This document shows, one piece after another, positions 1-13,595 of a stretch of DNA of 64,000 bases (the stretch's first letter is position 1; every line of letters begins with the position of its first letter). The stretch is from Orientallactaga sibirica (Eukaryota; Chordata; Mammalia; Rodentia; Dipodidae): the NCBI GenBank assembly GCA_036365145.1, contig JAEOAD010000004.1, forward strand, positions 54,000,001 through 54,064,000, in the 5' to 3' direction. The notes under the pieces are model-generated. The model did not search any database, was not told the DNA's origin, and was given only the letters and a program-made list of their open reading frames with translations. Made by a program: the position numbers and the translations under genes.

Positions 1-1602
1 TGCACAATCATAGACGTGATCTTACATTCTTGTATTTCCAGAACCAATGTAAATCCGTGAACCTGTAGTGGTTGTCTGTACTTCTAGGTCACCTAGAAGT
101 GTATTGAGAAAGGTGAGGCAGGTGCAGCTCCTGGAAACTGGTAAGCAGAACAGTGAAGTACAAGAGGTAGAAGGTGAGGACTGACATGTAAAAGTTGCTC
201 TCTGACTGCCACACATGTGCTTGGGCATGTCTGTGTCCCACACCAATCAACACCAACAAAACATTCAAAGAGAAATCAATCTATTCAGTAAATGATAAAC
301 TGAACAGACACTTCAATTTGAGAAATACAGATGGCAACCAAGGTCCTCTACATGGAGGGATCATAATGTTCCCAGAAGTTATAGATTTGTAAATGACAAT
401 CCCATTACTAGAAGTGGAATACTTCTCTACTAGTTATTTATCAGGTAAGCCTCGTAGGTCCTCAAAACAACACAGGTTCTCCTCTTCTGCAATGTTCTCT
501 GAATCTGGGACGGATAATATGGATATTATCCATAGGGCTGCACATCAGAAGTCATGTATTCTCAGCACTTGGACCAGATGTGAGAATTTACAGTAATTAC
601 CACCTAAGTTAACAAGAAGCTTCTCTTATCAGGGCTCAGTGCAGCACTATTCTATGGATATAAACACAAATAATTTGAAGGCAGTTTGACAAATTGTACA
701 TTTAGCAAAACAGTACAAAGTGGCATTCCCAAGAGCTTTCCTGAAGGACCGTCCACCGGAGAGGTCAGCATCAGTGACTGAACCTCTGAAGGACCCACCA
801 CTGCCTCATCCAGCCTCTCTAACTGGACCTGTCTAAGTACAGCCTGCAGATGAGAACAGCATTTACAACTTGACCTCTGCAGGGCCATCCAGAAGTGTGG
901 CCAGCATTTGAGACTGTTTTGCAGAGGAATGCCCAGGGATACTACAGGCATTTTGGGAATGCAGGAAGGAATGTTGAGAAGGGAACTAACCAGAAGCCAG
1001 ACTCTGTTCATACTCTGGGCTCACATCCAACCCTCTTCCTCTCATAGTATTCCTCCTTTACAAAATAGATAATATACACCCAGCAGGCTAGTGCTGCCCT
1101 ACTCTGTTCTTATCCTTTATCTCTCTTTTCTGTTGTTGCTGTATTGTTTCCTTTTTTATCTTCCTTTACCTAAGTTTTCCCAAAAACACAGGCTTCCTTG
1201 GTCAACTGGTTCTTTTTCAGCCTGAGGACAGCTAGGGCTTATCTAGGTTATCAGGCCAAATTTCTTTTACTTGTCTCTTTTGGTTCTACCTTTAGACAAA
1301 ACTTGCTCACTCACTGTCAGAATTACTTAGTTCCTCTTCAGCACACAGCAGTGAATTCTCACAACCATTGGCTCTGGTGACCATTGACTCTCAACTAAAA
1401 CCTTTAAACCCCTATGCTGAGCCTAACAGAGCATAGTAAAGTTCCACTGTCCTCATGCCCTGCATTAATATGCAAAAGCAGGCCCATAAATGAACAGTGC
1501 ACTTCTCAAAATAAAACATAAATGCTTTTAGCTCTCAAAGACAGGGACAATTACAGAGTAGAAAGGAAAAAGAAAACTCATGGAGAATAAAATATACATT
1601 AC
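1..1602. other. Unassigned DNA, no recognised gene or repeat
   Basis: No repeat family or exon could be recognised here. A minus-strand frame is open for 119 codons (1011 to 652), but it shows no domain, signal peptide or motif I know, and the plus strand of the same stretch is broken by stops. A pyrimidine-rich stretch lies near 1095-1180. It may be an old, decayed LTR or other repeat, but nothing in the sequence settles that. Confidence 0.4.
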
Positions 1603-1830
1603 TGGGCTGAAAAGATGTTTTCGTGGTTCAGGCACTTGACTGTGAAACTTAAGAACCCAGGTTTCATACCCCAGAACCCACGTAAGCCAGATGCACAAGG
1701 TGGCACATGTATCTGGAGTTCATTTGTAGTGTCTAGAGTGTCTGGAGGGCCCATTCTCTCTCCCTCTTCCTCTCTCTGTTTCTCTGGCTCTTAATCTCTC
1801 TCTCAAATAAATCAATAAATAAAGTATTTA
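1603..1830 (+). mobile_element. tRNA-derived SINE (dipodid-type)
   Basis: The copy starts 'gggctgaaaagatg' and keeps the family's internal landmarks: a B-box-like 'ggtttcataccc', 'cccacgtaagccagatgcacaagg', 'tctggagttcattt', a CT-rich tract and an A-rich tail (1806-1830). It is moderately diverged from younger copies in the window. It lies directly in front of the old L1 at 1835. Confidence 0.88.
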
Positions 1831-1834
1831 AAAA

Positions 1835-3665
1835 TATATACTTGAATATAAATGAGTCATGAAGAAATCAAGAAGAAAATACAAAATCCTGGAATCAAAT
1901 AAAAGTGGAAACAGAATATAACAAAACTTATGTGATGTAATGAAAGCAGTTATAAGAGGCAAATTTATATCTATAAGAAAGTACATTAAAAATTAAAGTA
2001 ATCTCAAAAATATTTTAATGATGCACCTTAGGCCTTTGGAAAAAATTGCAAACCAAACCCCACATCAGTAAATGGAAGTACATAATTTCAGAGTAGGAAT
2101 TAATAAAATAGACATGAAGAATGAAACCAAAAAATTCCATGAAATAGAGTTGGTTCTTTGAAAAGATAAATAAAATTGATAACTCTTGGCCAAACGAACC
2201 AAAATTGAAGTTGCAAATTAAAAAAAAAAAATGAGATGAAAAAATGAATAATTGCAACAATTAATGAATTTAGAAAACCACTGGGACATATCTTGAACAA
2301 ATATTTATGTTCTACTAAATTATAAACTCTAGATGTATATGACTTACTAAAATTAAATCAGGTAGAAATAAGCTATTTCAACAAATTCAAACAAGCAATG
2401 TGATGAAAGCAGTAATAAAAAAATCCTCCCCACTTAAAAATGTCCAGTCATTATTGAACCCTACAGATTCATTTTTGGATCCTTCCAGAACTTTAAAGCA
2501 AAACAAATACCAATACATTTTAAATGATTCCCAGAAATGAAAATGAAGGCACTCTCCAAGACTCTCTACAAAACAAGCATTACACACATAACAAGATTGG
2601 GAAGAGACAAAGCAAAGAAGCAGAGTCAAAGTGAGCCTGGGCACAAGGTGGCACTGCCATAGCTGGTCTAGAGCCACAGTAATAGGAAGAGATGATGTGA
2701 CATAAAATCAGACCTCAGAGCAACGCAGTAGAAGAGAAAATTGAGATCTAAACTCACACAAATACAGCTGTCCAATTTTTGAAAAAGATCCCAAAATTAA
2801 ATACTGGAGATAAGAGGGCATCTTCAATAACTATTTGAAAAACTGGATATCCACATGTTAGAGAATGAAACTAGATGCTTATCCTCCAGACTATACAAGC
2901 ATACACTCCAAATGAGTCAATAACCTTAATGTGTGAAACTAAAACTGTTAGAGGAAATACATCCCTCCCCCCGCCCCCGGCACAAGGCATAGGCACAGGC
3001 TAGGACTTCTTGAATGGCACTCTAATCACTTAGGAAATAATGGCAAAGGCTGAAAAATGGGACTTTATCAAACTAGAAATATAATGCACAGTAAATAAAA
3101 CAGTCTATGGAGCAAACAGAGAGCCTCCGGATGGGAGGAAGTCTTTACAAACTATACACCTGACAGTGGGTTAACATCTAATATACCCAAAAAAATTCAA
3201 ATGACTAAATAGGTCAAACATCCTAATCAGTAAATGAGCAAATGATCCAAAAAGACAGTTCTCAACATATGAACTGTGAATGGCCAGGAAATAAAGTCAT
3301 GTAATTTGCATCAAAAGATGAAACTGAAAGTAATCGTATTAAAGGAATTAAGCCAGTCCCAGGAAGACAAATATGATATATTTCCTCTCCTTTGTGATTC
3401 CTGGAATTTATACTGTGATCAGCCAGTCCCAAAAAGATTGCCAGTATTCTCTCATATGTAGAATTAGAAGTTTATAAAAGAGACATTAAAATAAAGTTGG
3501 GCTGTTATGAATATGGAAGGGAATAAGTTGCCAGGATTATAAAAAAGGAGATTGAAGGAGTGAATATGATCTAAGAACATGATATATATGTATGAAAACA
3601 CCACAATGAATCCATTTCCATTCATAATTAATATACAGTAATAAAAATAAAAATTGTAAGATTCT
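1835..3665 (+). mobile_element. Old Lx-like LINE-1, ORF2 remnants and 3' end
   Basis: Decayed L1 ORF2 text is readable in pieces. These include the reverse transcriptase-proximal 'ttggttctttgaaaagataaataaaat' region near 2150, the C-terminal zone near 3040-3180 ('gggactttatcaaactag', 'cagagagcctccggatgggagg'), and the last codons near 3340-3400 with the peptide ELSQSQEDKYD. The 3' end (about 3480-3660) resembles the rodent Lx terminus, with 'atgtatgaaaacaccacaatgaa' before an A-rich tail. Many stops and indels leave no coding capacity. Part of 2400-2990 is too diverged to align by eye. Confidence 0.7.
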
Positions 3666-5783
3666 ATATCCTGCTGGAATAAAAAAAAAAGAACACATGG
3701 AATATGGATGGTAAGGATGGAATAGACATGAGTGGGATGACCTTACAGAACTTTAACAAAGATAAAAGTTTATATAAATAATAGATTTTAAAACTGTTTT
3801 GTTCTTTTCCAGCCAATAACAAGAATAATTAATGTTTAGGAGAAATAAGATGTCAAATTTACTCCCTATAGTTAACTGAGAATTTATGTTTCTTAGACAT
3901 ATTAGAGCTTGTTACTCAAAAAGTTTGTATTCTTACACATGAAAGAAATGGCTTAAACTATAAAATTAAATATATTTCTGAGAAAGAGAGATATAAATAG
4001 GAGGGAGGGAGGGTGAGAAGGAGGAAGCAATGGAAAGAGGGACTGGCGAAAAGAGAAAGAGAATATCTTGGAAAATAACATGCATAAAGCATCTCAAAAC
4101 AGGCTCTGTAACACAATCCACATCTTAGATATGACCGTATTTCATGAATGAAATAGTATAGAGTTCTATACAAATGTATTGTTTACTAAAATAATGTAAA
4201 ATTAAAATAAAATATGCTTACTTCTACAAACATATTTAAGCTGCAGCCCATGGACCAAATGTGGTCCAGAATAGGTATGAATGTAGGCCCCCAAAAATCA
4301 TGCATCTGAAAAATTTTCTGGAGAAAATGTGAAATTATAAATGAAAAATTCTTCAGGAAACTTGTATGACCTAGATTGAAAGTTTGCTCTAAAAAAACAA
4401 AAATGTGCCCATGATCTTGTGCTCTGTTGTTGTTTCATGTCTATAAAAAGTCAGACTAAAGAAACCCCAACAGAATATGTACATTGCAGCTGTTGCCAAG
4501 GTAACCCATCGAATTCCTCTAAATAGAAAAATGTTAAATGTATTATTTGCGGTCATATAAGCTAAGACTCAGCTAAGACTTTCCAAATGCACTTTTTGAT
4601 GAAGCAACAATTAATACAAGGAGAATACATCAGATTGAAATTAAGACCGAATCACAGGTAAATACTTAGTAAGCAATCAATGAAATTAGCATAGAATAAA
4701 GCCCTTCTAAAAGTCTCTTTAGGAATCTTCAAGGAAAAGTAGCCTGAAGGAGAATGAAAATGAGGAAATTAAACAATGTTGTCACATTCATCCCTTAGGG
4801 TGACCTCTCTGTTGGGACAGAGAAAGCTGTGGATAATTTGCTCACTAGGCACTCCTCCGAGTCAAGCATTGTCTCTGCTCTGCGGTGACCTTTGAAACTA
4901 CAGATTACTTATAAAAGAGCCTGACCATCTACAGAGTTCTACACATAGATCAAAATTAAGTTATCCTTTATTCAAGAATAGGAGCATCTAAATATATATT
5001 ACTTAAAAAGCCAGCCACTGGATGTCATTGTAATGTCATGCAAGTTAGGATTTGATGAGTAAAAACAGTCATTTTATTAATTCAGTAGCATCGATCATAA
5101 TTGACCCTATATTACCAAAACAGTTTAGAGCTATGCCTTCAAAGTTTATACAATGGTGACAAGGACGAGATATTTACTAAAATGTTTAGATACTTTTATT
5201 TTTTACATTTTCTGGTTTATTAGTCAACTGATAAGTACAATGAAAAGATTTGGTGATTTCTTTTTTCAACTTTAACTCATTGACTGAGATAAACTGGTTT
5301 GCCTTATTGACTATATGAATGAACATTGTCAAAGAAGTCATTAGGATTCCTTAGAACAGGAGATTTGAGGGTTTGGGGCCTTGCCTGAGGGATATTTTAG
5401 CTTTTCTGTGCCTACCTGAAATACACAATGGATGAAGTTGGGAGGCACACTTGTCCTTAACAAGAATTGGATAATGTACCCTCTGAATCATGTAAGTACA
5501 ATACTGGGAATATTTTGTTCAGAGAGGGTCCTCATGGGTTTCTACAATGTAAACTCAGACTACAGGCCAAATGGAATCAATCTTTTCCCACCCAGTTCAT
5601 ATATCTGACAAAACGATCACTAGTAGGAACTTACTGCTAGGGCACCCTTGTTCTAGCTAAGGAGAGAACAAAACCTTTAGGCACTTCTGAAGGCACTCAT
5701 TCTTTCTTTCTGCTATTCATATTTCGTTTTTATACTCCACAGTGAATGTTATTTGTTCATATAAATATCAAGAGATTAAATAA
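3666..5783. other. Unassigned AT-rich DNA
   Basis: No gene or clear repeat was found. A short purine-rich run lies at about 3998-4050. The segment from 4240 ('gcagcccatggaccaaatgtggtcc') has the look of an old transposon fragment but could not be named. Confidence 0.4.
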
Positions 5784-5945
5784 GAGCAGGACATGGTGGC
5801 ACACACCTTTAGTCCCAGCACTTGGGAGGCAGAGGTAGGAGGATCCCCATGAGTTAGAGACCACCCTGAGACTACATAGTGAATTCCAGGTCAGCCCGGG
5901 CCAGAGTGAAACCCTACCTCAAAAAAACAAAACAACAACAAAAAT
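5784..5945 (+). mobile_element. B1 SINE
   Basis: A 7SL-derived B1 copy. It carries the 5' 'ggtggcacacacctttagtcccagc', the 'gggaggcagaggtaggagga' block, the 'gaattccaggtcagcccgg' segment and a tail of mixed A and CAA units. A few substitutions put it at moderate age. Confidence 0.92.
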
Positions 5946-6428
5946 ACTAAGTTAGAGGGAGCCAAGTTTCTGCCAAAATTCTTTCTGAAGAAATGAGCAC
6001 ATAGTAATGTTTAATGTAAACTATATTGCTACTGCACAAACCCTTTGAGAATGTAAAAGAATTTTATAATTTAAAGTCTGTAAGGACTCCCAAGGTAAAA
6101 CTCTTTGTTCACATATACTCAATCAAAATATGTTCCATTTTAATTCCTACCCAAACTCATCAGTTCTAATCTCTTGTCCATTATAACACATCTTTAATTT
6201 ATTAACAAATCTTCTGTAACACAGATACATTATATTAAGTGAAAATGAACAATTATCCACCAACACTTATTGAAATCTAGATTTTTTAACCACTTTATTT
6301 TTCTACAGCAGCATCAATATTATTGTCTAGACTTTTCTAATATTCTGAAATAAAAATTCTTCTCAATCCCTTTTGGATTAGAGTTGTAAGTCCTTTAATT
6401 CCCACACTATGATTTTCTTTCATTTATG
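5946..6428. other. Unassigned AT-rich DNA before an L1 poly(A)
   Basis: AT-rich sequence with no readable frame or repeat. It ends at the oligo(T) that marks the 3' terminus of the minus-strand L1 starting at 6429. Confidence 0.4.
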
Positions 6429-8454
6429 ATTTTTTTTTTTATTATTAAGTAGAAACTTGGTATGGGCATATCATGTATTGCTACCACCATTTCCCTCTTG
6501 CCTGTCCGCATTCCACTGAGGGAACTCTTCAGTGGGATTGCTGGTAATTTACCATGGGTTTGTGGTTTATGAGGTGTGAGAGCAGCAGCCAGTCATTGAT
6601 TTTATTTTTTTTAATTTGGGGGGGATGGATGCTTCTGGATTCCCATCTACCCTGTGGCTCTTACAATCTTTCCATACCCTCTTCTGCAAAACTTCCTGAG
6701 CCATGATGGGTGTGTTCTAAGTCTACTTTAGTTTGGAGCTCTTACCAGCTTATGGGTTGCTGCTTTGGCACACTTTTAGTAACCTCAATTCAATCTCGAT
6801 AACCCTGGTGCAGGCTATCAGACTTGCTGTGGAAGCAGCACTCTTGCTCATCTCGCCAGCTCCTCTGTAGTTTCACCTGGGCCCTAAGTAATGTGTGAGG
6901 GGTGGTTTATCTCCTGCCAGGGATGAGCTCTCTTATCTTATTGGTAGAATTTGGTTGTCCTAGGTTCTCACTGCCTTCTGAAAAAGAAAAACAGATTCTC
7001 CAATGGAGCGTGAGATCAATATAGGTTAAAGGGGATATAGGCATTGTTAATTTAGAGAGATTTTGATGAGTGTAGCCCCAATTTTGGACAAAGACTAGTG
7101 GGAACTTCTCATTGGAGTCCATAACCTTAGTCTCCATAGGATTCTGATTTGGTTCCCAGTTCCAGATACTGGTTCCTTTCCACTGAGCAGATTGCTCAAC
7201 CAATCAGAGAGCCATTAGTTACCTACTTAAGACGGGTTCCACTATTGCATGGGTGTGTACATCTTGTCAGGCTGGTTGCTTTAATATAGTAGTGTCCCCT
7301 GCTTGCTCACAATGTTGTTGGCCTTTTCTCCTCTGCAGATCACGCAGCACTATACCAGCTAACCATCTGGAAACTGGCTTCCTTTCACATCCCCACAGGA
7401 TCTCTCAATGTTCTGTGAGGCAGCTTGTGGTGTCTTCAACAATAGGGTCTTAACCTGCTACTTCTGGCAGGTAATCAAGGGCTTTGATAGAAGCCTGTCT
7501 TGTTTGGGGGACCTCATAGATATCTCCAATCAACAGTGCAATGTGGGTTATAGCTGATTTCTGGTACTGGGAGTTACAAACCAGAGCCAAATGTTTTAGG
7601 GTTAGGGTTTATTCCACCCTCTCCAGAGCATTTCTTTCCAGATGATACCCCCATATTCCAATTAAGGATTATATCTTTTAGTCTACTACCCATAAGAAGG
7701 TTTCTATGGTACCAATTCAATTTTTATTTAGGTGTGTGTATCTTCTCCCACTCCCCGCAAACCCTTCCATCCCTATTATCTGACCCTCAAATCGCCTGTC
7801 AGGTGTGCCTACAATTCAAGTGGTTCCAGATTAGGAAGCACAGATGAGGGAGAACATGTGGCATTTGTCTGAGCTTATGCGAGTTCACTGAGTATGATCT
7901 GTTCCAAGTCTGGCCATTTTCCTAAAAAAATTATTATATCATTTTTTCCTTACTGCTGAATATAATTCCATTGTGTATATGTACCACATCTTCATTATGC
8001 ATTTACCAAATGATGGGCATCTTTATTGATTCCAGTTCTTAGCTATTGTGAATGAGCTATAAATATGATTAAGTAAATGTCTTTGCAGTAGAGAGAGGAT
8101 CCTTTAGGGTAGATGCCCAGTAGAGGAATGGCTGGGTCAGTTGGTAGCTCTTTTTTTTCATAATTTTTAGGAGTTTCCATATGGATTTTCATATTGGTTG
8201 TACAAGTTTACACTCCCACCAGTAGTAAATGAAGTTTTCTCCTTTCACATGTCCTCAGCAACATTTACTGTGGTTTGATTTTGTGATGATTTCCATCCTG
8301 ACTAGAGTAAGGTGGAATATTACAGATGTTTTAATTTGCATTTCCCGTATGGGTAAGGATGTTGAATATTTACTTGAGTATTAACCATTTGTATGTCTTC
8401 CATTGAGAATTCCCTGTTAGTTCTCTGCCCCATTTCTTGAATAGATTGGTTGAT
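6429..8454 (-). mobile_element. 5'-truncated LINE-1: 3' UTR and ORF2 tail
   Basis: The L1 3' end is the oligo(T) at 6429-6440. The 3' UTR covers about 6441-7830 and matches, in reverse complement, the 3' UTRs at 30626-32073 and 40008-41477. ORF2 tail sequence occupies 7831-8454. The copy stops where another L1's oligo(T) begins at 8455. Its upstream part may survive beyond the intervening L1 as the block at 14045-15690. Confidence 0.88.
7831..8454 (-). pseudogene. LINE-1 ORF2 C-terminal fragment, degenerate
   Basis: Reading the minus strand gives the tail of L1 ORF2p, the endonuclease/reverse transcriptase that copies L1 RNA into the genome. It includes the region just after reverse transcriptase and the cysteine-rich C-terminal zone. 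The termination codon position (about 7831-7833) lines up with the stop of the other local L1s. Stops and indels break the frame, and no endonuclease or catalytic reverse transcriptase part is present, so it is inactive. Confidence 0.75.
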
Positions 8455-11400
8455 TTATTTTTTTTTTGAGAACATACTTTGTATGGATAAATCATGTGTT
8501 GGTACCATCTTTTCACTCCTCCCTGCCCCCTTTCTGCTGAGGTCCTTCTTCAGTAGAGGTTCTGGTATTCCTAACGGGGTTGTGGGTTTTGCATTGTCAG
8601 AGCAGTAGTCAGTTATTGATTGGTGGGGGGGGGGGCAATGTCTGTGGGTATGATGTCCCAACCTGTGGTTCTTACAATCTTTCTATACCTTCTCTGCAAA
8701 GTTGTCTGAGATGTGGTTGGCGGGTGTGTTTTAAGTCCACTTCAGTGATAAGCTCTCAGGAACTTTTGGATTTCTGCTTTGGAATGTGTTAAATATCCTC
8801 AGCTTCTGTCTCCTTTCCTCTTGCATAGATTGTCAGGCTCACCATGAAAGAAGCACTCTTGCTCATCTTCCCATTTCCTCTTTGATTTCACCGAGGCCTC
8901 ATCTAAAGAGTGAGGGGTGGTCGATCTCCTTGGTCTCACCACCTTCTGGAAAAGAAAAACAGATTCTTCAATGGATAATGAACTAAACATAGCTTAAATG
9001 TGATAAACATTATTAATTTAGGGAGATTCTGATGGATGTAAACCCTCTTTTAGCCAAAGACCTGTCAGAGCTTGTCATTGGAGACAATAATTTTGATCTT
9101 CATAGGATTCTGACCTAGTTCTCAGTTCTAGTTATGGGTTCCTTTCCACTAAGCAGATCTTTTAGCCAATAAGAAAGCAATTGGTTACCCACCAAGGCTG
9201 TGTGCCACCATTGCAAAGGTGTGTACTTCTTGTCAGACTGGTTGATTCTGAGTAGCTTAGACTCCTGCTTGCACACACCATTGTTGGCACTTCCCCCCAG
9301 TAGCTCATGTAGTGCTTTCCAGCACTAGATGGGCTAACCATCTTGGGATTCCAGCTGGGTCTTTCAATATTCTGTGTAGGTAACATATGCTTTCTTCAGA
9401 AACAGGGTCTTATCTTTTACCTCAGGGGGCAGCCTATCTTGTTTTGGGGACCTCATAGGACTTTCTTATCAACAGGTCACTGTGGGTTGCTGCTGATCTC
9501 TGGTACTGAGACTTACAGGCCAGAGCCAAAAAATTTAAAGGTTAGGCTTTATCCCACCTTCTCCAGGGCCCTTCTTTACTTGTTTTGAGGGCGAAAGCTT
9601 TTAGTTTACTGTTTAGGAGAAAGGTTTCCATGGTACCAGTTCGTTTTAGGTTTAGATTTTTGTTTATTTTCCCTGAACCTTCCCTTCCCCTCACCAAAAC
9701 CCTTCCATCTCTCCTTTTTGGGCCTTAAGTTGCCTGTCAGTTATGCCAGCAACTGAAGTTGTTTCAAGTTAGGAACCACAGAGGAGTGATAACATGCAGC
9801 ATTTGTGTTTTTGTGATTATGTGTATTCACTGAATATGATCTGTTCCAAGTGGGGACATTCCTGCAAATTTCATTGTATCATTTTTCCTTACTGCTGAGT
9901 AACACACCTTCATTATCCATTTGTCAAACAATGGACAACTGGGTTGATTCCAGTTCTTAGCTATTGTGAATTGAGCAGTTATGAACATGATTGAGCAAAT
10001 TTCTCTGCTCTGAAGTCAAGAGCCTTTAGGGTAGATGCCCAATAGAGGAATGATTAGGTTTGTTTATAGTTTTATTTTCATTTTTTCAGGAGTTTCTATA
10101 TTGATTTCCATATTGTTTGTACAAGTTTGCAATTCCACCAGCAGTGAATGAATTTGTCCACATCCTCAGCAACACTTATTGTGGTTTGATTTTGTAACTA
10201 TTGCCATCCTGACTGGAGTAAGATGGAACCTCATAGTTGTTTTAATTTGCATTTCCCTGATGGTTAAAAATGCTAAACATTTCCTTAAGTGTGTATTAGC
10301 CATTTTTATTTCTTCCTCTGAGAACTCCCTATTCAGTTCTCTGCCCTATTTTTTGAGTGAGCTGTTTGTGGTTTTATTGTTTAGTTTTTTGAGTTCATTT
10401 TAAAGTTTCGATATTAGGCCTCTGTCAGTGGTATTGCTGGCAAAGAATTTCTCTCATTCTGTGATTACTCTATTAGTTACAGTATATTTGTTTGTGCGAA
10501 AACTTTTTAGCTTTATGAGATCCCACTGGTTGCGTGATTGATTAATTTCCCATGTTGCTGGAGTATTACAAAGGAAGTCTTTCCCCTCTCCTGTATTATG
10601 GGGAGTTCCTCCATTCTTTTCTTTAAATATTTAAAGTGTTTCAGGTCTTATATTGAGGTCTTTTATCAAATTGGAGTTGACTTTGTGTTCGGTAAGATGA
10701 GTGGGTCTAGTTTCATTTTTCTGTATATGGTCATCCACTTTGCCCAGAAAAAATTGTTGAAGATGCTGTCTTTTCTCCAGTCCATGTTATTGGCACCATT
10801 ATCAAAGATCAAGTAGCAGTAGTTACTGGGCTTAAGGGCCAGGTCTCCAATTGTGTTCCATTGGTCTATACATCTGTTTGTATGTCACTACCATTCTGTT
10901 TTTGTTACTATGAATTTGTAGTCTAGCGTTATATTGGGTATGGTCATCACTTGAGAGGGGTTTCTTTTGATGGGGATATGTTTGGATATCTGAGGCCTAC
11001 TGCCATTCCATATGAATTTTGAGATCACTTTTTCTATCTCTGTGATAAATGATGCTGGTATTTTTATTGGCATTGCATTACATCTGTATATTACTTTTGG
11101 TATAATTACCAATTTCACCACATTAATTATACCTATCCAGAAGCATGGGTGATCTTTCTATCTTTTCATATCCTTCTCGGTTTCTTTCTTGAGTGTTTTT
11201 ATGTTTTCATTATATAGGTCTTTCACATCCTTAGTTAGTGTTATTCCAAGGTATATAATGGTTTTTGTGGCTATTAAAAATGGGTCAGCCTTGCTGATTT
11301 CTTTCTCTATATATTTGTCTTTTGTATATAGGAAGGCTACTGACTTTATTTATTTTGTATCCTGCCACTTTGCTGAAGGAATTTATAATTTTTAGAAATT

Positions 11401-13595
11401 TTATGGTGGAGTATTCCTGGTCACTTTTGTATAGAATCATATCATACAAATTAGGGCTGGTTTGACTTCTTCTTTTCCAGTTTGTATAGCTTTTATATAT
11501 TTCTCCTGTGTTATTGCTTGGGCTAGGACATCTAGTACTGTGTTGAAGAGCAGTAGTGAGAGTGGTAACCTGTATCTTGTCCCCAATCTTAATGGGCACT
11601 CCTTGAGTCTTTCACCATTAAGTATGATTTGGCTTTAGGTGTTCTGTATATAACCTGTATTATGTTGAGATACAAACTCTCAGTGCCTAGTCTCCTCAGT
11701 GTTTTGATCATGAAGTGATATATTTTGTTGAAGGCCTTCTCTATATTATTGAAATGAACAAGTGATTCTTGTGTTTAATTTTATTTATGTGGTGTGTTAT
11801 GTTAATTGGTTTCTGTATGTTGAATCATTCCTGCATCCTTGGGATGGAACATGTTTGATTGAGGTAGATTGGGATTTTGATGTGTTGTTGTATTTGGTTT
11901 GCAAGGATTTTGTTCAGATTTTTTTTTTTATCTAAGTTTATCAGGGATATAAGTCTGTAGTTTTCTTTTCTTGTATCTCTATCTGGTTTTAGTATTAGCA
12001 TGATGCTAGCTTCATAAAAGGAGTTGAGGGGCATTTCCTGTTCTTCGATTATGCGAAAAATCTTAAGGAAAAGTGGTTTCAGTTCTTTGATAAAGGTTTT
12101 GTAGAATTTGGCTGAGGATTCGTGAGTTCTTGGACTTTTCCTTTTGGGGAAGGCTTGAATTATATTTTCAAATTTCATGGATGTAATCGGTTTGTTCAAG
12201 AGATTTGTCTGCTCTGGATTTAGTTTCGGTTAGGAGATATGTGTCTATGAATGCATCGATTTCTTCCAGGTTATCAAATGTTTTGGAGTAGATGTTTTGT
12301 TAGTATGTCCTGGTGATTTTTTCAATTTCATTTTTGCCTGTTGTGACCACTCCCTTTTCTTTTCATTTTGTTGTTAATTTGAGCCTTTTTTTCCATTTGA
12401 TGAAATTTGCCAAGTGTTTATTAATCTTGACTTTTTCAAAGGACCAGCTCTTTGTATAATCAATTCTCATAATTGTTTTATTAGTTTTCAATTGGATAAT
12501 TTCAGCTCTGATCTTTATTACTTTTTTCTGTTTGGAAGTCATAGGTTTAGATTGTTCCTATTTTTCAAATGCTTTTAGTTGGATGGTTAGGTTATTAACT
12601 TGAGATCTCTCTGTCTGTCTTATGAAGGCATTTAATTTTGTGCTGTAAATTTTCTCCTTGGGACTGCTTTCATTGTGTCCCATAAGATTTGGTATGTTGT
12701 GTTTCATTATCATTTATTTCTAGAAATTTTACAATTTTCTTTTTGATTTCTTCCACAATGCATTCATTATGTAAAAGTATGTTGTTCAAATTCCAGTAGC
12801 TTTTGTAATTTCTGCTGTTTGTTTTGTTCTTAATTTCTAGCTTTAATGCCTTGTGGTCCAATATGATACAGGAAGTTACAACAATTTTCTTGAATTTATG
12901 GAAGCATGCTTTATGGCCTAATATGTGATCTATTTTGGAGAAAGTTCCATGGGTGACTGAGAAGAATGTGTATTCTATAAAATTGGGATGGAATGTTCTG
13001 TACATACTTGTTAGGTCTAATTGATCTATGGTTTTGTAAAAATCTATTATTTCACTGCTGATTTTCTGCTTTAATGATCTGTCTATAGATGGTAGTGGAA
13101 TATTGAAATCCCCTCCTATTTCGGCTTTGTTGTCAATTGGATTTTGCTTTATAAAATGTAGTACACCACTGTTTATGCATATAGATTTATGATTGTGATT
13201 TCCTCTTGTTGGATTATTCATTTGATGCATAAAGAGTGGCTTTCTTTGTCCTCTTTGATTACTTTTGATTTGAAGTCTATTTCATCATATATTAATATTG
13301 GCACCCTCACTTATTTTTGTTTTCATTTGCTTTGAAAATCATTTTCCATCCTTTCATCTGGAGGTGTCAATTTTTAGTGGTGGAGCAGCATTCTTGCAGA
13401 CAGCACATGGGAGAGTCCATTTTTTTGTTCCATCTTGTTAATTTGTGTCTTTTTATGGATGAGTTAAGCCTATGAATATTTTATGTTATAACTGTGAGGT
13501 TGGATTTGATTCCTGCCATGTTGGAGGATTTTGTGCTTGCTCTAGTTTTGGTTATTATATTCTTCCTCTTGCATGTTCTTGAGGATGGTTAAAGC
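8455..13595 (-). mobile_element. LINE-1 with complete-length dead ORF2
   Basis: The 3' end is the oligo(T) at 8457-8467. The 3' UTR is about 8468-9768, ORF2 about 9769-13490, and the short stretch to 13595 matches the ORF1-ORF2 junction zone of the copy at 15240-15440. ORF1 itself is not visible: homology stops near 13595 and GC-rich DNA follows. The element is either 5'-truncated there or joined to its 5' UTR after loss of ORF1. Confidence 0.88.
9769..13490 (-). pseudogene. LINE-1 ORF2 pseudogene (endonuclease + reverse transcriptase)
   Basis: About 3.7 kb of ORF2 on the minus strand, close to the usual length of about 3.8 kb. The apurinic endonuclease domain is the best preserved: the frame 13230-12670 holds GGDFNIPLPSIDRS, YTFFSVTHGTFSKIDHI and the DHKALKLEI motif, with the catalytic Asp-His kept although the preceding Ser is Leu. 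Reverse transcriptase is readable in frame 12199-11825 (YRLISLINLDKKKNLNKILA) and in frame 11599-11285. In the latter the expected FADD catalytic box reads [10 protein letters not shown], so a small indel has destroyed it. Several further stops and frame changes separate these pieces. It cannot make an active enzyme. Confidence 0.88.
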
